64,000 nucleotides of DNA from Meghimatium bilineatum (Eukaryota; Mollusca; Gastropoda; Stylommatophora; Philomycidae): positions 99,085,087 through 99,149,086 of the forward strand of contig CM067322.1 in assembly GCA_034231615.1 (NCBI GenBank), in the 5' to 3' direction. The notes under the pieces are model-generated. The model saw nothing but the letters and a program-made list of their open reading frames with translations. It did no database searches and was not told where the DNA came from. Positions 11,155 to 22,001 of the stretch are shown piece after piece. A program made the position numbers and the translations under genes. How positions within the stretch are numbered: position 1 is the stretch's first letter; each line of letters begins with the position of its first letter.

Positions 11155-11612
11155 AGTACTTATGTAAGCCTCAAGATCGGTCAGGTTTACAATGTACTTA
11201 TGTAAGCCTCAAGATCGGTCAGGTTTACAATGTACTTATGTAAGCCTCAAGATGGGTCAGGTTTACAATGTACTTATGTATGCCTCAAGATCGGTCAGGT
11301 TTACAATGTACTTATGTAAGCCTCAAGATCGGTCAGGTTTACAATGTACTTATGTAAGCCTCAAGATGGGTCAGGTTTACAATGTACTTATGTAAGCCTC
11401 AAGATGGGTCAGGTTTACAATGTACTTATGTAAGCCTCAAGATCGGTCAGGTTTACAATGTACTTATGTAAGTCTCAAGATGGGTCAGGTTTACAATGTA
11501 CTTATATAAGCCTCAAGATGGGTCAGGTTTACAATGTACTTATGTAAGCCTCAAGATGGGTCAGGTTTACAATGTACTTATATAAGCCTCAAGATGGGTC
11601 AGGTTTACAATA
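11155..11612. repeat. 38-bp minisatellite, about 12 copies
   Basis: Unit CTTATGTAAGCCTCAAGATC plus GGTCAGGTTTACAATGTA; the main polymorphism is GATCGG versus GATGGG. It ends at the start of a LINE remnant. Confidence 0.95.
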
Positions 11613-12081
11613 AATGCAGACTGTAGAACATCGATATGAAACAATTATACAGATAACAGTATCCATGGCAATTAGTTGCTGTGTACGTTCGCTCTCTGAT
11701 TAATTTTCCTTGTTCGCTGAAGTTAGCGCATAGGGCAGAGGTCAGATCTCTCCAATTCTGTCTGTTCAGAGGTATTCTGTGCAGTTCTTGAATAATATGA
11801 ATATTGGTTGTTTTATTTTCTCTAAGTATTGTTCTTCTGAGTGTTTCTTTTGGTCTACCCCTTGCTCTTTTGCCTGTAGGTATCCATTCAAGAGATTGGT
11901 GGTGTATTCTGTTGATGTCTGCGCGTAGGACATGCCCTATGTAGGACCAACGGCGTTTTCTGATAACATCTGTGATGAAATTTTGATGTGTCTCTTCTCT
12001 GATTTTATCATTCGATTTTAATTCACTCCAATGGGTGTTAGTTATCCTACGAAGACAATTTGTTCTCGAAACGTCAGTCAT
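11605..12081 (-). pseudogene. LINE C-terminal domain, 158-codon open fragment
   Basis: Open reading frame encoding the tail of a CR1/RTE-style LINE: SRTNCLRRITNTHWSELKSN, IRKRRWSYIGHVLRA, LEWIPTGKRARGRPKETLRR and LNRQNWRDLTSALCANF. These correspond to the conserved CLRRIL...W, RRW.WIGH.LR, LEWNPQGKRKRGRP..TWRR and R..WR..V.ALC blocks of such elements. No RT catalytic block is present. The 158 open codons suggest a younger insertion than most LINE scraps here. It probably has no cellular role. Confidence 0.8.
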
Positions 12082-12099
12082 TTCTTAGTTATGGTGATA

Positions 12100-13345
12100 C
12101 CCAGCTCTCTGATACCCAACACCAAAATTCATGGGATTTTTGCTGGGGAGCGTGAAGCACGTTGTGCTGCCAGCTTACAGCAGAGCTGCGTTATTTGTAC
12201 CTTCTGACCCATAACAACAGATTTCGGCATGACTTTGATTCGTGTTTTTTACTTCCCTGGTCTGCGACAGCCTTGTTATCTATCGTTATGCAATATGTGT
12301 GTATCGACGTCACGCCGTAACGTTTTATCACCTAATGTGCCCTTGAACTGTACATGCCAAATCATTTCCCTGGATGGCAGTTTCCGAGGCACTGATCAGG
12401 GATTTAGGCTAGGGAAGACTACATCTATCTCACACGAAGTGTTCCGTTGCCAGTGAATTTGTCTCCCTTAATTAGACGTGTTGTGCCTGTCAGGGCCATA
12501 GATATGATTACCTTTAAGGAGGAGGTTTTATCTTTTTTTAACTCCGAAGACGGATCTGTCGTACCGTTGCTGCTAATAAAACGGCGACATAATGCATGTC
12601 CATTTTCTGGACTACATACTGCTGGAAATCTAGTTGGACCATTGTCCTGCTACAAGCAAGGTCCAGTGGGAGTTCGAGAATGAACGCTGAAGAAGACGAA
12701 TCTTTAAAAAAATGCATCCGTCCGTTTTCGTGTGTAAATTTCACTATTTGATGGGAAATGTGAAGACCTTTTTCTACAAAAATCGAAAAGTGAGGGGTTT
12801 TTACAGAAATTTTGGTTACGTTCCTAGTACTTAAAGTGTCATGTTCCACATTTGCTAAGGAGGGTTTTGAACACGCCAAATCCCCTTCCCCTTATCTACG
12901 GGCGTGAAGTCTGTGCCCATCGGGTACTGAACATTTTCTCATCCGCAAACATGATTCCTGTACAGGAAAAAATCTATAGTAGAGTTGGGCCCGGATTCTC
13001 TCGTCCTCTTAGTCGAAGTGTCATTCACCAACATCGTGAACCCCTCGTTCAAGCATGAGTTTCCACGCAGCTGCAACAGAGACTAGAAGCGGGTTCTCGT
13101 ACTAATTTAGTTCTGGTTTCCATGTTGCGTTTTCCCGATCTATTTGCACGTGGCGCTGCCCTCTGGCTGCGATGTACTCAATACCCGTTTTCCTCACGGA
13201 GACTAACTCACGACTTTGAATATCCGTGATGATATCTACCCATATCGTGACATTTACATCGACCGCCCCTGAAACAGAACGAGCCGCTGCATTTCTGTAT
13301 CCAGAGTGTATCACGTGCAAGTACTTTTAGGATCCTAGTTATCTG
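12100..13345 (+). repeat. R3 dispersed repeat copy
   Basis: Shares long stretches with 38590-39490 and, inverted, with 34360-34975, 45000-45480 and 47640-48240; shared landmarks are CAGCAGAGCTGC, TGTGCCCATCGGGTACTGAA and TCATTCACCAACATCGTGAA. Interrupted by SINE B at 12540-12700. No transposase or RT seen, so the class is unknown. Confidence 0.55.
12540..12700 (+). repeat. SINE B copy
   Basis: Nearly complete: CCGAAGACGGATCTGTCG start, AATAAAACGGCGACATAATG, ATCCTGCTGGAAATC-like block, and GAGAATGAACGCTGAAGAAG tail. Inserted within R3. Confidence 0.85.
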
Positions 13346-14199
13346 CTAACCCTGGGTCCGCACGAGAGAAATGCGGTACCCATAGCACCCCACATGACAG
13401 TGGGCAATACAGGACTGAAAATACAAGACGGAACAGAGAGTAAAAATAATGGCACTATCACAAAAACATTAGATGGTAGACATTGAACAGTAGAGGCATC
13501 CAAATGTTTGTTCATACCCAGGAGACTTCATCTTTCGGATTAGTGCAATGCCTCTACTCATAGGTGGTCGGGTCTATAATTGTATAGATGACATGCTACA
13601 AAGCTTCTATAAGAGATCCTCAATTGAATGGCATGTCATCTACTAAGGCTTTCTGTTGCATGAGTGGTTTGTCTAGTGGACAATTGATGAGACTCACAGA
13701 CGCATCGCATCATGATATCCAAGGTGATAATGACTTAAGTATACACAAGTGTTGTCATGGAGACGATCATTTAAAAAATATGGGAAATGTAAAGGAAATA
13801 AAACAAATATACCTGAAAACAACATGAACGACAACACAACACAGGCCTCATCACACAAATATCAATAAATGAATTATCTGTTTGATACCCTTAAGCCATT
13901 TGGTCTTAATACAGATCATTCCTTTATTTAAATTTGGGTGGGGGTGGGTGTCTTTCTTTTTATTATTTTTCTGGGATTATCATCTGCGGTCATGTTATAT
14001 TGTCACGCCTGTCGTCAGGGTGAAGGCCACTGTCTTCTCCACGTTGGAGCGGCTGCCTAAAGCCTTTGCCTCAAATCTGTATTCTCTAGCCAGGTTTACT
14101 GTATTTGTTCTTTGTGTGTTGGGCAATCCAGGAATGTGTTTTCAGGAGTCCGGGTTCTTGATCCATACAGTTGTCGTTTCTAGTTCATGTGTGAGAGAA
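13346..14199. other. unannotated stretch
   Basis: No recognisable gene or array. Open frames of up to about 120 codons lack any similarity I recognise. Confidence 0.4.
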
Positions 14200-14395
14200 T
14201 CTTCCAGGTATAGTGGTTACGCCATTTACATTGTGATAAAGGGCCCGCAGGTTTGATTCATGGCGTCTTATTTGTTTTAGAGATCCCTGGGATTTCTCTC
14301 GGAGCTTCGGAGCTACGTGGTACTCTTGGCAGGCGAAGTGGGGCTTTATTGAAAATGGAGGAATACATATGGGGAAACATGTGAAGTAAAATGAA
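14200..14395 (+). repeat. SINE C, tRNA-derived
   Basis: Head with A-box-like TATAGTGGTTACGCC and B-box-like GCAGGTTTGATTC, followed by a body shared with 41335-41570 (AGAGATCCCTGGGA, GGAGCTACG, GGAATACATATGGGGAAACA). Two copies in the window support a tRNA-derived SINE. Confidence 0.7.
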
Positions 14396-14639
14396 ATCCC
14401 ATGTTGTAGGATACTTGGTTTATCCTGGTAACCAAGCCAGCATTATTTGGTTGTACTGATTTTCTAGTTAATATAACTACAGCTGAATCCCGCTATACAG
14501 CATTCTTTTATAACATATTTCCCTATTTAACAACACATATTTTCAAAACCTCCAATTATTTGTATTTTCTATTATTTTTAGTAATATATATACACAAAGA
14601 ACCCAAAACAATCAACATAAAGATAAATGACCAACTTCT

Positions 14640-14851
14640 GAAACAAGTGCATTAATTTAAATATCTCGAGAGAATTTGTACAGACGATGGAAGAATTGAC
14701 AATAGAGCTCGAGGCAAGAATTCAAAACGCTAACTACGTGAACTACGAACTTGCACCAATTTTGAAATATAAATCTATCCCGATGGAAACAAAAAAGCAA
14801 ATCATAAATTCAATCTTCATACCAACATTGTGTTATCAGTGTCAGACATTT
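14640..14851 (+). pseudogene. L3-type LINE RT C-terminal fragment, 5' part
   Basis: Open piece with ARIQNANYVNYELAPIL then KYKSIPMETKKQIINSIF and IPTLCYQCQT, the RT thumb region of a LINE. The expected continuation (WTLTNKITR...CLRKA) appears only at 15510, so a second element lies between. Confidence 0.7.
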
Positions 14852-15510
14852 ATTTATAGAGACGGTTCAGTAACACAAGAAACAAACATGTGTGGATAGG
14901 GTCTCGTGGCCTACCAAAATGGCAAGAAATTAGCTGAGAAATCAGCTTGTACCCCACTACAACATCTAGTATGAGAATGGAAAAAGAAGTGGTGACAGCA
15001 GCTCTCACTTGGCTGGCGACGCAACCACCAACAGACTCATTGATTCAATAGGACTCTCAGAGTATGGTGCGCAAGATAGAAAAGTGTATGATCAGAACTG
15101 AATGGGTCACTTCTCAACAACGTGCAGAACATTACTTGGATCTACTGTTCAAATCATTCTGGGGTCAGGGAAAGCGAGCCAATGTTTTGGCTGGTAAAGT
15201 CTTGGTGAACGGCACCGAGATAAGAAGAGACAGGATTGAATTGATTAGAGCAGTCATGGATACCCTACGAGAAGACGAGGAAGTCGAACGTGACAATGTA
15301 CATATTCAGAGAATACTAGAAATAGGAGTGACTAGAGGCGATGGGAGAACGTGCTCCCTCTCCGGAAAGATCAGAAGAACATGTAATCAGCAATTGACTA
15401 GAACACTGAGGTTATACACTTTTAGATGGGTGAGCTGACGGAACGACAAGCAGAGCATATATGGGAATGTCCCCAGTGCTGTGACGCTTATTCCTAATCA
15501 AAAATCGAAA
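14852..15510 (+). pseudogene. L2-type LINE RNase H fragment
   Basis: Frames patched by eye give an RNase H-like order: YRDGSV (for YTDGS), CGGLVAYQNGKKLAEKSA, then the open piece 15064-15438 with IEKCMIRTEWVTSQQRAEH, ANVLAGKVLVNG and CSLSGKIRRTCNQQLTRTL. A matching fragment with GVHGNERADRLASK lies at 52475-52872. Inserted between two halves of an L3-type tail. Non-functional. Confidence 0.65.
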
Positions 15511-15865
15511 CATGAACACTAACAAAATAACAAGAGAAAAAGCTTACTACGTGTGAGATAAGATGTCTAAGAAAAGCAGCAAACAGAACAAGAAGAGATC
15601 ATGTGAGAAATTAAAAGATTACAAGAACTGTTGGAACAACTCAGTGGTCAAATATATTTGAAAACTGAGAATGAAATGGTTCGGCCACTTAATGAGAATG
15701 AACTTATTGGTTAGCAACAAGAGCATACAACATGAACATGGAAACAGCAAGGTACAGAAGACAACCAAGAAAATAGTAGACTGAAGGAGTTACCAATATT
15801 CTGAGACTAAACAATATTACTGCATATCAAGCGATCACACGTGTCCTAGCCTGAAAATAGATTGT
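15511..15865 (+). pseudogene. L3-type LINE tail, 3' part
   Basis: Continuation of the element at 14640: CEIRCLRKAANRTRRDHV, then a decayed FGHLMRM block and LRLNNITAYQAITRVLA. Several stops. Homologous to 27700-27965 (+), 6795-7145 (-) and 62520-62800 (-). Confidence 0.65.
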
Positions 15866-15994
15866 AAGTACAGCAAAAGCAGAGAAAAGACAATGTATAG
15901 ATATATAGTATTGTATATATAGTAAATCTAACATTCCAAAAGTATCTCGTCGGTCCCGAAAAAATTGTTATAATGCTATTTCACTGTTTATTCG

Positions 15995-16080
15995 GTTATG
16001 ACCACTGAATTACGGATGAATAATTGCCTGCAGGAAGTTTTGAACCTGGTACCTTCCCACCACGGAGTCGAATAATCTGG
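15995..16080 (-). repeat. tRNA-like SINE head
   Basis: On the minus strand CCGTGGTGGGAAGGTACC is followed by CAGGTTCAAAACTTCC (B-box-like). Repeated at 19800-19890 inside the second copy of the 1.59-kb repeat. Confidence 0.45.
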
Positions 16081-16352
16081 ACTAGGACTTTAACGGGATA
16101 TAAGGGAAATAACCATTCAATTAAACTAAATTATTAAACATGATTACTCCTCCTGCCTTAAAGTCCTTGCCGTATGGCGTTGGTTTGGGGGGGGGGGTTG
16201 TCAATAAATTACGTAGTGGGGAGACGTGGGGTCTGAAATGGGAGGGGTTCACTGCTGTTGACAGGGAGGGAGATGTTGACAAAATTGGACGTCCAACAAT
16301 AATGTATCTTTAATACACACATGACATTGTTTTTTATTTGAAAAATTTGTCT

Positions 16353-18567
16353 AATGATACCACTCCTCAAATCAGGAAAAGATGGCAACACAGTCTCCAA
16401 CTACAGGCCCATCAGCCTCACAAGCTGTCTATGTAAAACAATGGAACGCATTATCAATCTTAGGATGCAGTGGTACCTTGAAAGTGAAAACCTTCTGGTA
16501 TCACAGCAAGCAGGTTTCAGACAGTGCTACTCTACTGAAGATCAGGCAACCTACCTCTCCCAAGAGATTGAGGATGCCTTCCAAGAAAAGAAACTGGTAC
16601 TAGCAGCATGGATAGACCTCAGGAAAGCATTTGATAAGGTCTGGAAAGAAGGGCTCCTAAAGAAATTGCGAAATTGCAGGGTTAGCTCAAGAATGTACAA
16701 ATGGGTAAAAGCATACCTGCATAATAGAAGAGCCAGGGTACAATTAGATGGTCGCAAGAGCAAGAAAGTTCTACTGCGTCATGGAGTCCCCCAGGGAGGA
16801 GTCCTGTCACCCACACTTTTCTTGGTTTACATCAATGACCTAGTTGCTGAACTACCTCACGGGATCAAAGTGGCAATGTATGCTGACGACCTGGTGATCT
16901 GGTGCACGGAAGAACATGCAACAGTGGCCACTAAACAAATACAAAGAGCTATCGATGCCCTAACCTTATGGGCTAATAGATGGTGCGTCAGCATTAACAC
17001 AGATAAGTGCAGCACTACACTCTTTACCCTCTCACCAAAACAAAAAGCTGGTCATATCAAGATAGATGGAGAGCTCTTGAAAGAAGACAAACAACCCACA
17101 TACCTCGAAGTTACTTTTGATGATAAGCTGACATGGAAGCAGCACATAAACAAAGCAACAACAAAAGCCAGGAGGAAGCTAGCTATCCTGAGAAAACTAA
17201 GTGGAACCACATGGGGAGCCAGTGGAAATATACTCAGTAAAGTTTACCAGCAAGGCATAAGACCACACCTGGAATACGGTTCAGCTGCGTGGTGTCCTGC
17301 ATCAAACACCACATTACAAGATCTAGATAAAGTGCAAAACCAGGCACTTAGAATAATGTTGGGAGCAATGAAATCAACACCCATAGCAGAGATGCAGAAA
17401 ATGGGAAGAATTCAAACACTTGGCGAACGCAGAGACACAAAAGTACTAATTCAAGCAGAAAAGTTTCAGTGTATGCCTAGTCATCCAATGAAGGAAAGAT
17501 TCCAAAATCTAGCAATGGGACGACTGAAAAGGAGCAGCTTTATCCATCAAGCTAAACGACTCCGTAGACAACTTACAGACCTACCTGAAGTTGGCAGCCC
17601 CTTAAGGTCTGTACCAGAGCAAACCCCGTGGAGTGAAAGCCATGGAATGCCAATATACATTCAGACTCATGTGAAAGGAATACTAAGCGAGGACGAACAG
17701 AACAGTGTGCAGCGAATGACAATCACCCTCAGTTTCCTGGATGAGGAATATCCACAAGATATATGGGTCAGAGTGTACACAGATGGGTCAGCACAGAATG
17801 CTGTGAGGAATGGAGGTGCAGGTGTATATATAGAATATCCACACAAGCCTAGAGATACAATCAGAACACCGACAGGAAAATTCTGCAATAATTATGATGC
17901 AGAAATCCAGGCAATTAGTGTGGCAGCTAAAAAACTGCTGAACTCCAACTCTGACCTACAGCCTGTGGTATTCCTGACAGATGCAAGGTCAGTGCTTCAA
18001 GCTCTCCAGTCTGGAAAACTAACAGACTTGCAAAAACTACTTAGCGAATTGTCTTACCAGTATAGGGTAACCATGCAGTGGATACCCTCTCACTGTGGAA
18101 TACCAGGAAATGAAAAAGCAGACCAACTGGCTAAGGAAGGTGCTGCCGAAGACCAACCAGATATACCAATCACCTACCATCAGAAAAAACAGATGATAAA
18201 GTCAATAAGAAAGCCACAAACACCAACACAAGATGACTATCACAATATGAACAGATCAGAACAAGTTATAATTCTACGTCTCAGAACAGGACACAACCGA
18301 CTCCGCAGTCACATGTATACAAAGTTCAAAATTGGCAACACGGCCATGTGTACATGTGGACAGGCAGCACAGAGTGCCAAACATATACTTCAAGAGTGTT
18401 CTGAGCATGAAACGCTGAGGCAGACATATTGGCCAGAGGAAACAACACTGGAATCAAAACTCTATGGGACACTGTATGAACTACAAAAGACAGTGAGTTT
18501 TATTAAGGAGACAGAATTACAGATATAGACATGTTTCAAGTGAACGAAAGAAGAAGAAGAAGAAGAA
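16353..18567 (+). mobile_element. Nimb-like LINE, 5' truncated, with GAA tail
   Basis: A non-LTR retrotransposon insertion beginning just before the RT domain and ending TGTTTCAAGTGAACGAAAG plus a run of GAAs. It lacks the endonuclease part, which survives in the minus-strand copy at 22945-23520. The insertion is bordered on both sides by the same 1.59-kb sequence. The intact coding frame and near-identical flanks indicate a recent event. Confidence 0.92.
16354..18528 (+). CDS. LINE reverse transcriptase-RNase H polyprotein, C-terminal 724 codons
   Basis: Encodes the RT and RNase H part of ORF2 of an I/Nimb-type LINE, which copies its own RNA into a nicked target. The RT core shows NYRPISLTSC (residues 16-25), AWIDLRKAFD with D88, HGVPQGGVLSP (143-153) and YADD at 177-180. 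The RNase H domain shows YTDGS with D477, AEIQA with E517, LTDARS with D543 and NEKADQLAK with D590. A cysteine/histidine cluster follows (C666, C668, H677, C682). The first Met is only the first ATG after 5' truncation; the natural ORF would start upstream with the endonuclease. No stop or frameshift in 724 codons. RNase H and the relationship to the copy at 20781 support an I-superfamily clade; Nimb is the likeliest but not proven. Possible catalytic activity is inference from the motifs. Confidence 0.92.
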   Translation: MIPLLKSGKDGNTVSNYRPISLTSCLCKTMERIINLRMQWYLESENLLVSQQAGFRQCYSTEDQATYLSQEIEDAFQEKKLVLAAWIDLRKAFDKVWKEGLLKKLRNCRVSSRMYKWVKAYLHNRRARVQLDGRKSKKVLLRHGVPQGGVLSPTLFLVYINDLVAELPHGIKVAMYADDLVIWCTEEHATVATKQIQRAIDALTLWANRWCVSINTDKCSTTLFTLSPKQKAGHIKIDGELLKEDKQPTYLEVTFDDKLTWKQHINKATTKARRKLAILRKLSGTTWGASGNILSKVYQQGIRPHLEYGSAAWCPASNTTLQDLDKVQNQALRIMLGAMKSTPIAEMQKMGRIQTLGERRDTKVLIQAEKFQCMPSHPMKERFQNLAMGRLKRSSFIHQAKRLRRQLTDLPEVGSPLRSVPEQTPWSESHGMPIYIQTHVKGILSEDEQNSVQRMTITLSFLDEEYPQDIWVRVYTDGSAQNAVRNGGAGVYIEYPHKPRDTIRTPTGKFCNNYDAEIQAISVAAKKLLNSNSDLQPVVFLTDARSVLQALQSGKLTDLQKLLSELSYQYRVTMQWIPSHCGIPGNEKADQLAKEGAAEDQPDIPITYHQKKQMIKSIRKPQTPTQDDYHNMNRSEQVIILRLRTGHNRLRSHMYTKFKIGNTAMCTCGQAAQSAKHILQECSEHETLRQTYWPEETTLESKLYGTLYELQKTVSFIKETELQI

Positions 18568-20160
18568 GAAATATAAATCTATCCCGATGGAAACAAAAAA
18601 GCAAATCATAAATTCAATCTTCATACCAACATTGTGTTATCAGTGTCAGACATTGATTTATAGAGACGGTTCAGTAACACAAGAAACAAACATGTGTGGA
18701 TAGGGTCTCGTGGCCTACCAAAATGGCAAGAAATTAGCTGAGAAATCAGCTTGTACCCCACTACAACATCTAGTATGAGAATGGAAAAAGAAGTGGTGAC
18801 AGCAGCTCTCACTTGGCTGGCGACGCAACCACCAACAGACTCATTGATTCAATAGGACTCTCAGAGTATGGTGCGCAAGATAGAAAAGTGTATGATCAGA
18901 ACTGAATGGGTCACTTCTCAACAACGTGCAGAACATTACTTGGATCTACTGTTCAAATCATTCTGGGGTCAGGGAAAGCGAGCCAATGTTTTGGCTGGTA
19001 AAGTCTTGGTGAACGGCACCGAGATAAGAAGAGACAGGATTGAATTGATTAGAGCAGTCATGGATACCCTACGAGAAGACGAGGAAGTCGAACGTGACAA
19101 TGTACATATTCAGAGAATACTAGAAATAGGAGTGACTAGAGGCGATGGGAGAACGTGCTCCCTCTCCGGAAAGATCAGAAGAACATGTAATCAGCAATTG
19201 ACTAGAACACTGAGGTTATACACTTTTAGATGGGTGAGCTGACGGAACGACAAGCAGAGCATATATGGGAATGTCCCCAGTGCTGTGACGCTTATTCCTA
19301 ATCAAAAATCGAAACATGAACACTAACAAAATAACAAGAGAAATAGCTTACTACGTGTGAGATAAGATGTCTAAGAAAAGCAGCAAACAGAACAAGAAGA
19401 GATCATGTGAGAAATTAAAAGATTACAAGAACTGTTGGAACAACTCAGTGGTCAAATATATTTGAAAACTGAGAATGAAATGGTTCGGCCACTTAATGAG
19501 AATGAACTTATTGGTTAGCAACAAGAGCATACAACATGAACATGGAAACAGCAAGGTACAGAAGACAACCAAGAAAATAGTAGACTGAAGGAGTTACCAA
19601 TATTCTGAGACTAAACAATATTACTGCATATCAAGCGATCACACGTGTCCTAGCCTGAAAATAGATTGTAAGTACAGCAAAAGCAGAGAAAAGACAATGT
19701 ATAGATATATAGTATTGTATATATAGTAAATCTAACATTCCAAAAGTATCTCGTCGGTCCCGAAAAAATTGTTATAATGCTATTTCACTGTTTATTCGGT
19801 TATGACCACTGAATTACGGATGAATAATTGCCTGCAGGAAGTTTTGAACCTGGTACCTTCCCACCACGGAGTTGAATAATCTGGACTGGGACTTTAACGG
19901 GATATAATGGAAACAACCATTCAATTAAACTAAATTATTAAACATGATTACTCCTCCTGCCTTAAAGTCCTTGCCGTAAGCGTTGGTTTTGGGGGGGGGG
20001 AGGGGTTGTCAATAAATTACGTAGTGGGGAGACGTGGGGTCTGAAATGGGAGGGGTTCACTGCTGTAGACAGGGAGGGAGATGTTGACAAAATTGGACGT
20101 CCAACAATAATGTATCCTTAATACACACATGACATTGTTTTTTATTTGAAAAATTTGTCT
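18568..20160 (+). repeat. 1.59-kb direct repeat, copy 2 (right of LINE)
   Basis: Second copy of 14764-16352. It carries the same interrupted L3 tail, L2-type RNase H fragment (18656-19314) with its 124-codon open piece at 18868-19242, and tRNA-like head. After ATTTGTCT at 20160 the sequence continues as unique DNA (TAAAAATCTGAAC), the presumed original right flank. Confidence 0.9.
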
Positions 20161-20279
20161 TAAAAATCTGAACATCGTACTTTTTTTCGTACTTGTTTGT
20201 TGACAAAATTTATTTGTTGACAAAAGAGGGTGGGGTGTAAACAATTGGTACAATTTTGATGTAATTTATGGACCGCCCT

Positions 20280-20780
20280 TTATCATGTTATTCCAGTTTC
20301 TATTACGTGTCACGTCAATTATTTCCGATACCGATATTCTCCCATGCCACAATGCTAGGTTGTCAAGCATTTTCTCTCTTGGTCTTCCGTTACCTCTCTT
20401 GCTCTTCAACTTGCCTGTTGTTACAATATCTGCCATATTTCCTCTTCTCGTGATGTATCCACAAAAAATGTTGACTGTTTCTTTCTGATGCGGGTAATCA
20501 GCTCTCTTTTTGAATGAACTTCTATCAATATATCTTCATTACACTTTCTATCTGTCCATGGTGTTCTTAACATTCTTCTATAAAACCACATCTCTGCTGC
20601 CTCTATATAATTGTTAACTATTCTGCTGATTGTCCAACATTCACTTCCATACATCAGAATTGGTTCTATATGTCTAAGAGCTTTCTCGCCACAATTGACA
20701 AATATGAGTATTATATCTTTATATGAAATCTTGAAATGAACTTTCAGTGGTTTTAGCCATATTCGTCTGGATCTTCTTCT
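20280..20780 (-). pseudogene. L3-type LINE tail
   Basis: Minus strand, partly open: RHIEPILMYGSECWTISRIV, EMWFYRRMLRTPWTDRKCNE, SKRELITRIRKKQSTFF, then a broken GRQ..KMLDNLALWHGRI block. This is the RT-thumb-to-tail part of a LINE. The 3' end of the Nimb-like copy at 20781 abuts it. Confidence 0.75.
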
Positions 20781-20974
20781 TCTTTCGTTCACTTGAAACA
20801 TGTCTATATCTGTAATTCTGTCTCCTTAATAAAACTCACTGTCTTTTGTAGGTCATACAGTGTCCCATAGAGCTTTGATTCCAGTGTTGTTTCCTCTGGC
20901 CAATATGTCTGCATCAGCGTTTCATGCTCAGAACACTCTTAAAGTATATGTTTGGCACTCTGTGCTGCCTGTCC

Positions 20975-22001
20975 TCATGCAGACATGGCCGTGTTGCCAA
21001 TCTTGAACTTTGTATACATGTGACTGCGGAGTCGGTTGTGTCCTGTTCTGAGACATAGAATTATAACTTGTTCTGGTCTGTTCATAATGTGATAGTCATC
21101 TTGTGTTGGCGTTTGTGGCTTTCTTATTGACTTGATCATCTGTTTTTTCTGATGGTAGGTGATTGGTATATCTGGTTGGTCTTCGGCAGCACCTTCCTTA
21201 GCCAGTTGGTCTGCTTTTTCATTTCCTGGTATTCCACAGTGAGAGGGTATCCACTGCATGGTTACCCTATACTGGTAAGACAATTTATTTAGTAGTTTTT
21301 GTTAAGTCTGTTAGTTTTCCAGACTGGAGAGCTTGAAGCACTGACCTTGCATCTGTCAGGAATACCACAGGCTGTAGGTCAGAGTTGGAGTTCAGCAGAT
21401 TTTTAACTGCCACACTAATTGACTGGATTTCTGCATCATAATAATTGCAGAATTTTCCTGTCGGTGTTCTGATTGTATCTCTAGGCTTGTGTGGGTATTC
21501 TATATATACACCTGCACCTCCATTCCTCACAGCATTCTGTGCTGACCCATCTGTGTATACTCTGACCCATATATCTTGTGGATATTCCTCATCCAGGAAA
21601 CTGAGGGTGACTGTCCTTCGCTGCACACTGTTCTGTTCGTCCTCGCTTAGTATTCCTTTCACATGGGTCTGAATGTATATTGGCATTCCATGGCTTTCAC
21701 TCCACGGGGTTCGTTCTGGTACAGACCTTAAGGGGCTGTCAACTTCAGGTAGGTCTGTAAGTTGTCTACGGAGTCGTTTAGCTTGATGGATAAAGCTGCT
21801 TCTTTTCAGTCGCCCCATTGCTAGATTTTTGAATCTTTCCTTCATTGGATGACTTGGCATACACTGAAACTTTTCTGCCTGAATTAGTACTTTTGTGTCT
21901 CTGCGTTCGCCAAGTGTTTGCATTCTTCCCATTTTCTGCATCTCTGCTATGGGTGTTGATTTCATTGCTCCCAACATTATTCTAAGTGCCTGGTTTTGCA
22001 C
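20975..22001 (-). pseudogene. LINE RT-thumb/RNase H remnant of copy 2
   Basis: Two overlapping open pieces (21285-22001 and 20975-21283) encode the region from the RT C-terminus to RNase H, with YTDGSA, LTDARSVLQAL and NEKADQLAK preserved. A one-base insertion near 21300 (shared with the fragment at 1735-2347) breaks the frame before the last RNase H aspartate. Confidence 0.85.

Larger units (their letters stand above)
14764..16352 (+). repeat. 1.59-kb direct repeat, copy 1 (left of LINE)
   Basis: Nearly identical to 18568-20160; about a dozen differences seen by eye, mostly in a G tract. It ends ATTTGTCT exactly where the LINE starts, while the second copy begins directly after the LINE's GAA tail. 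That arrangement is expected of a target-site duplication, though of extreme length. Confidence 0.9.
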
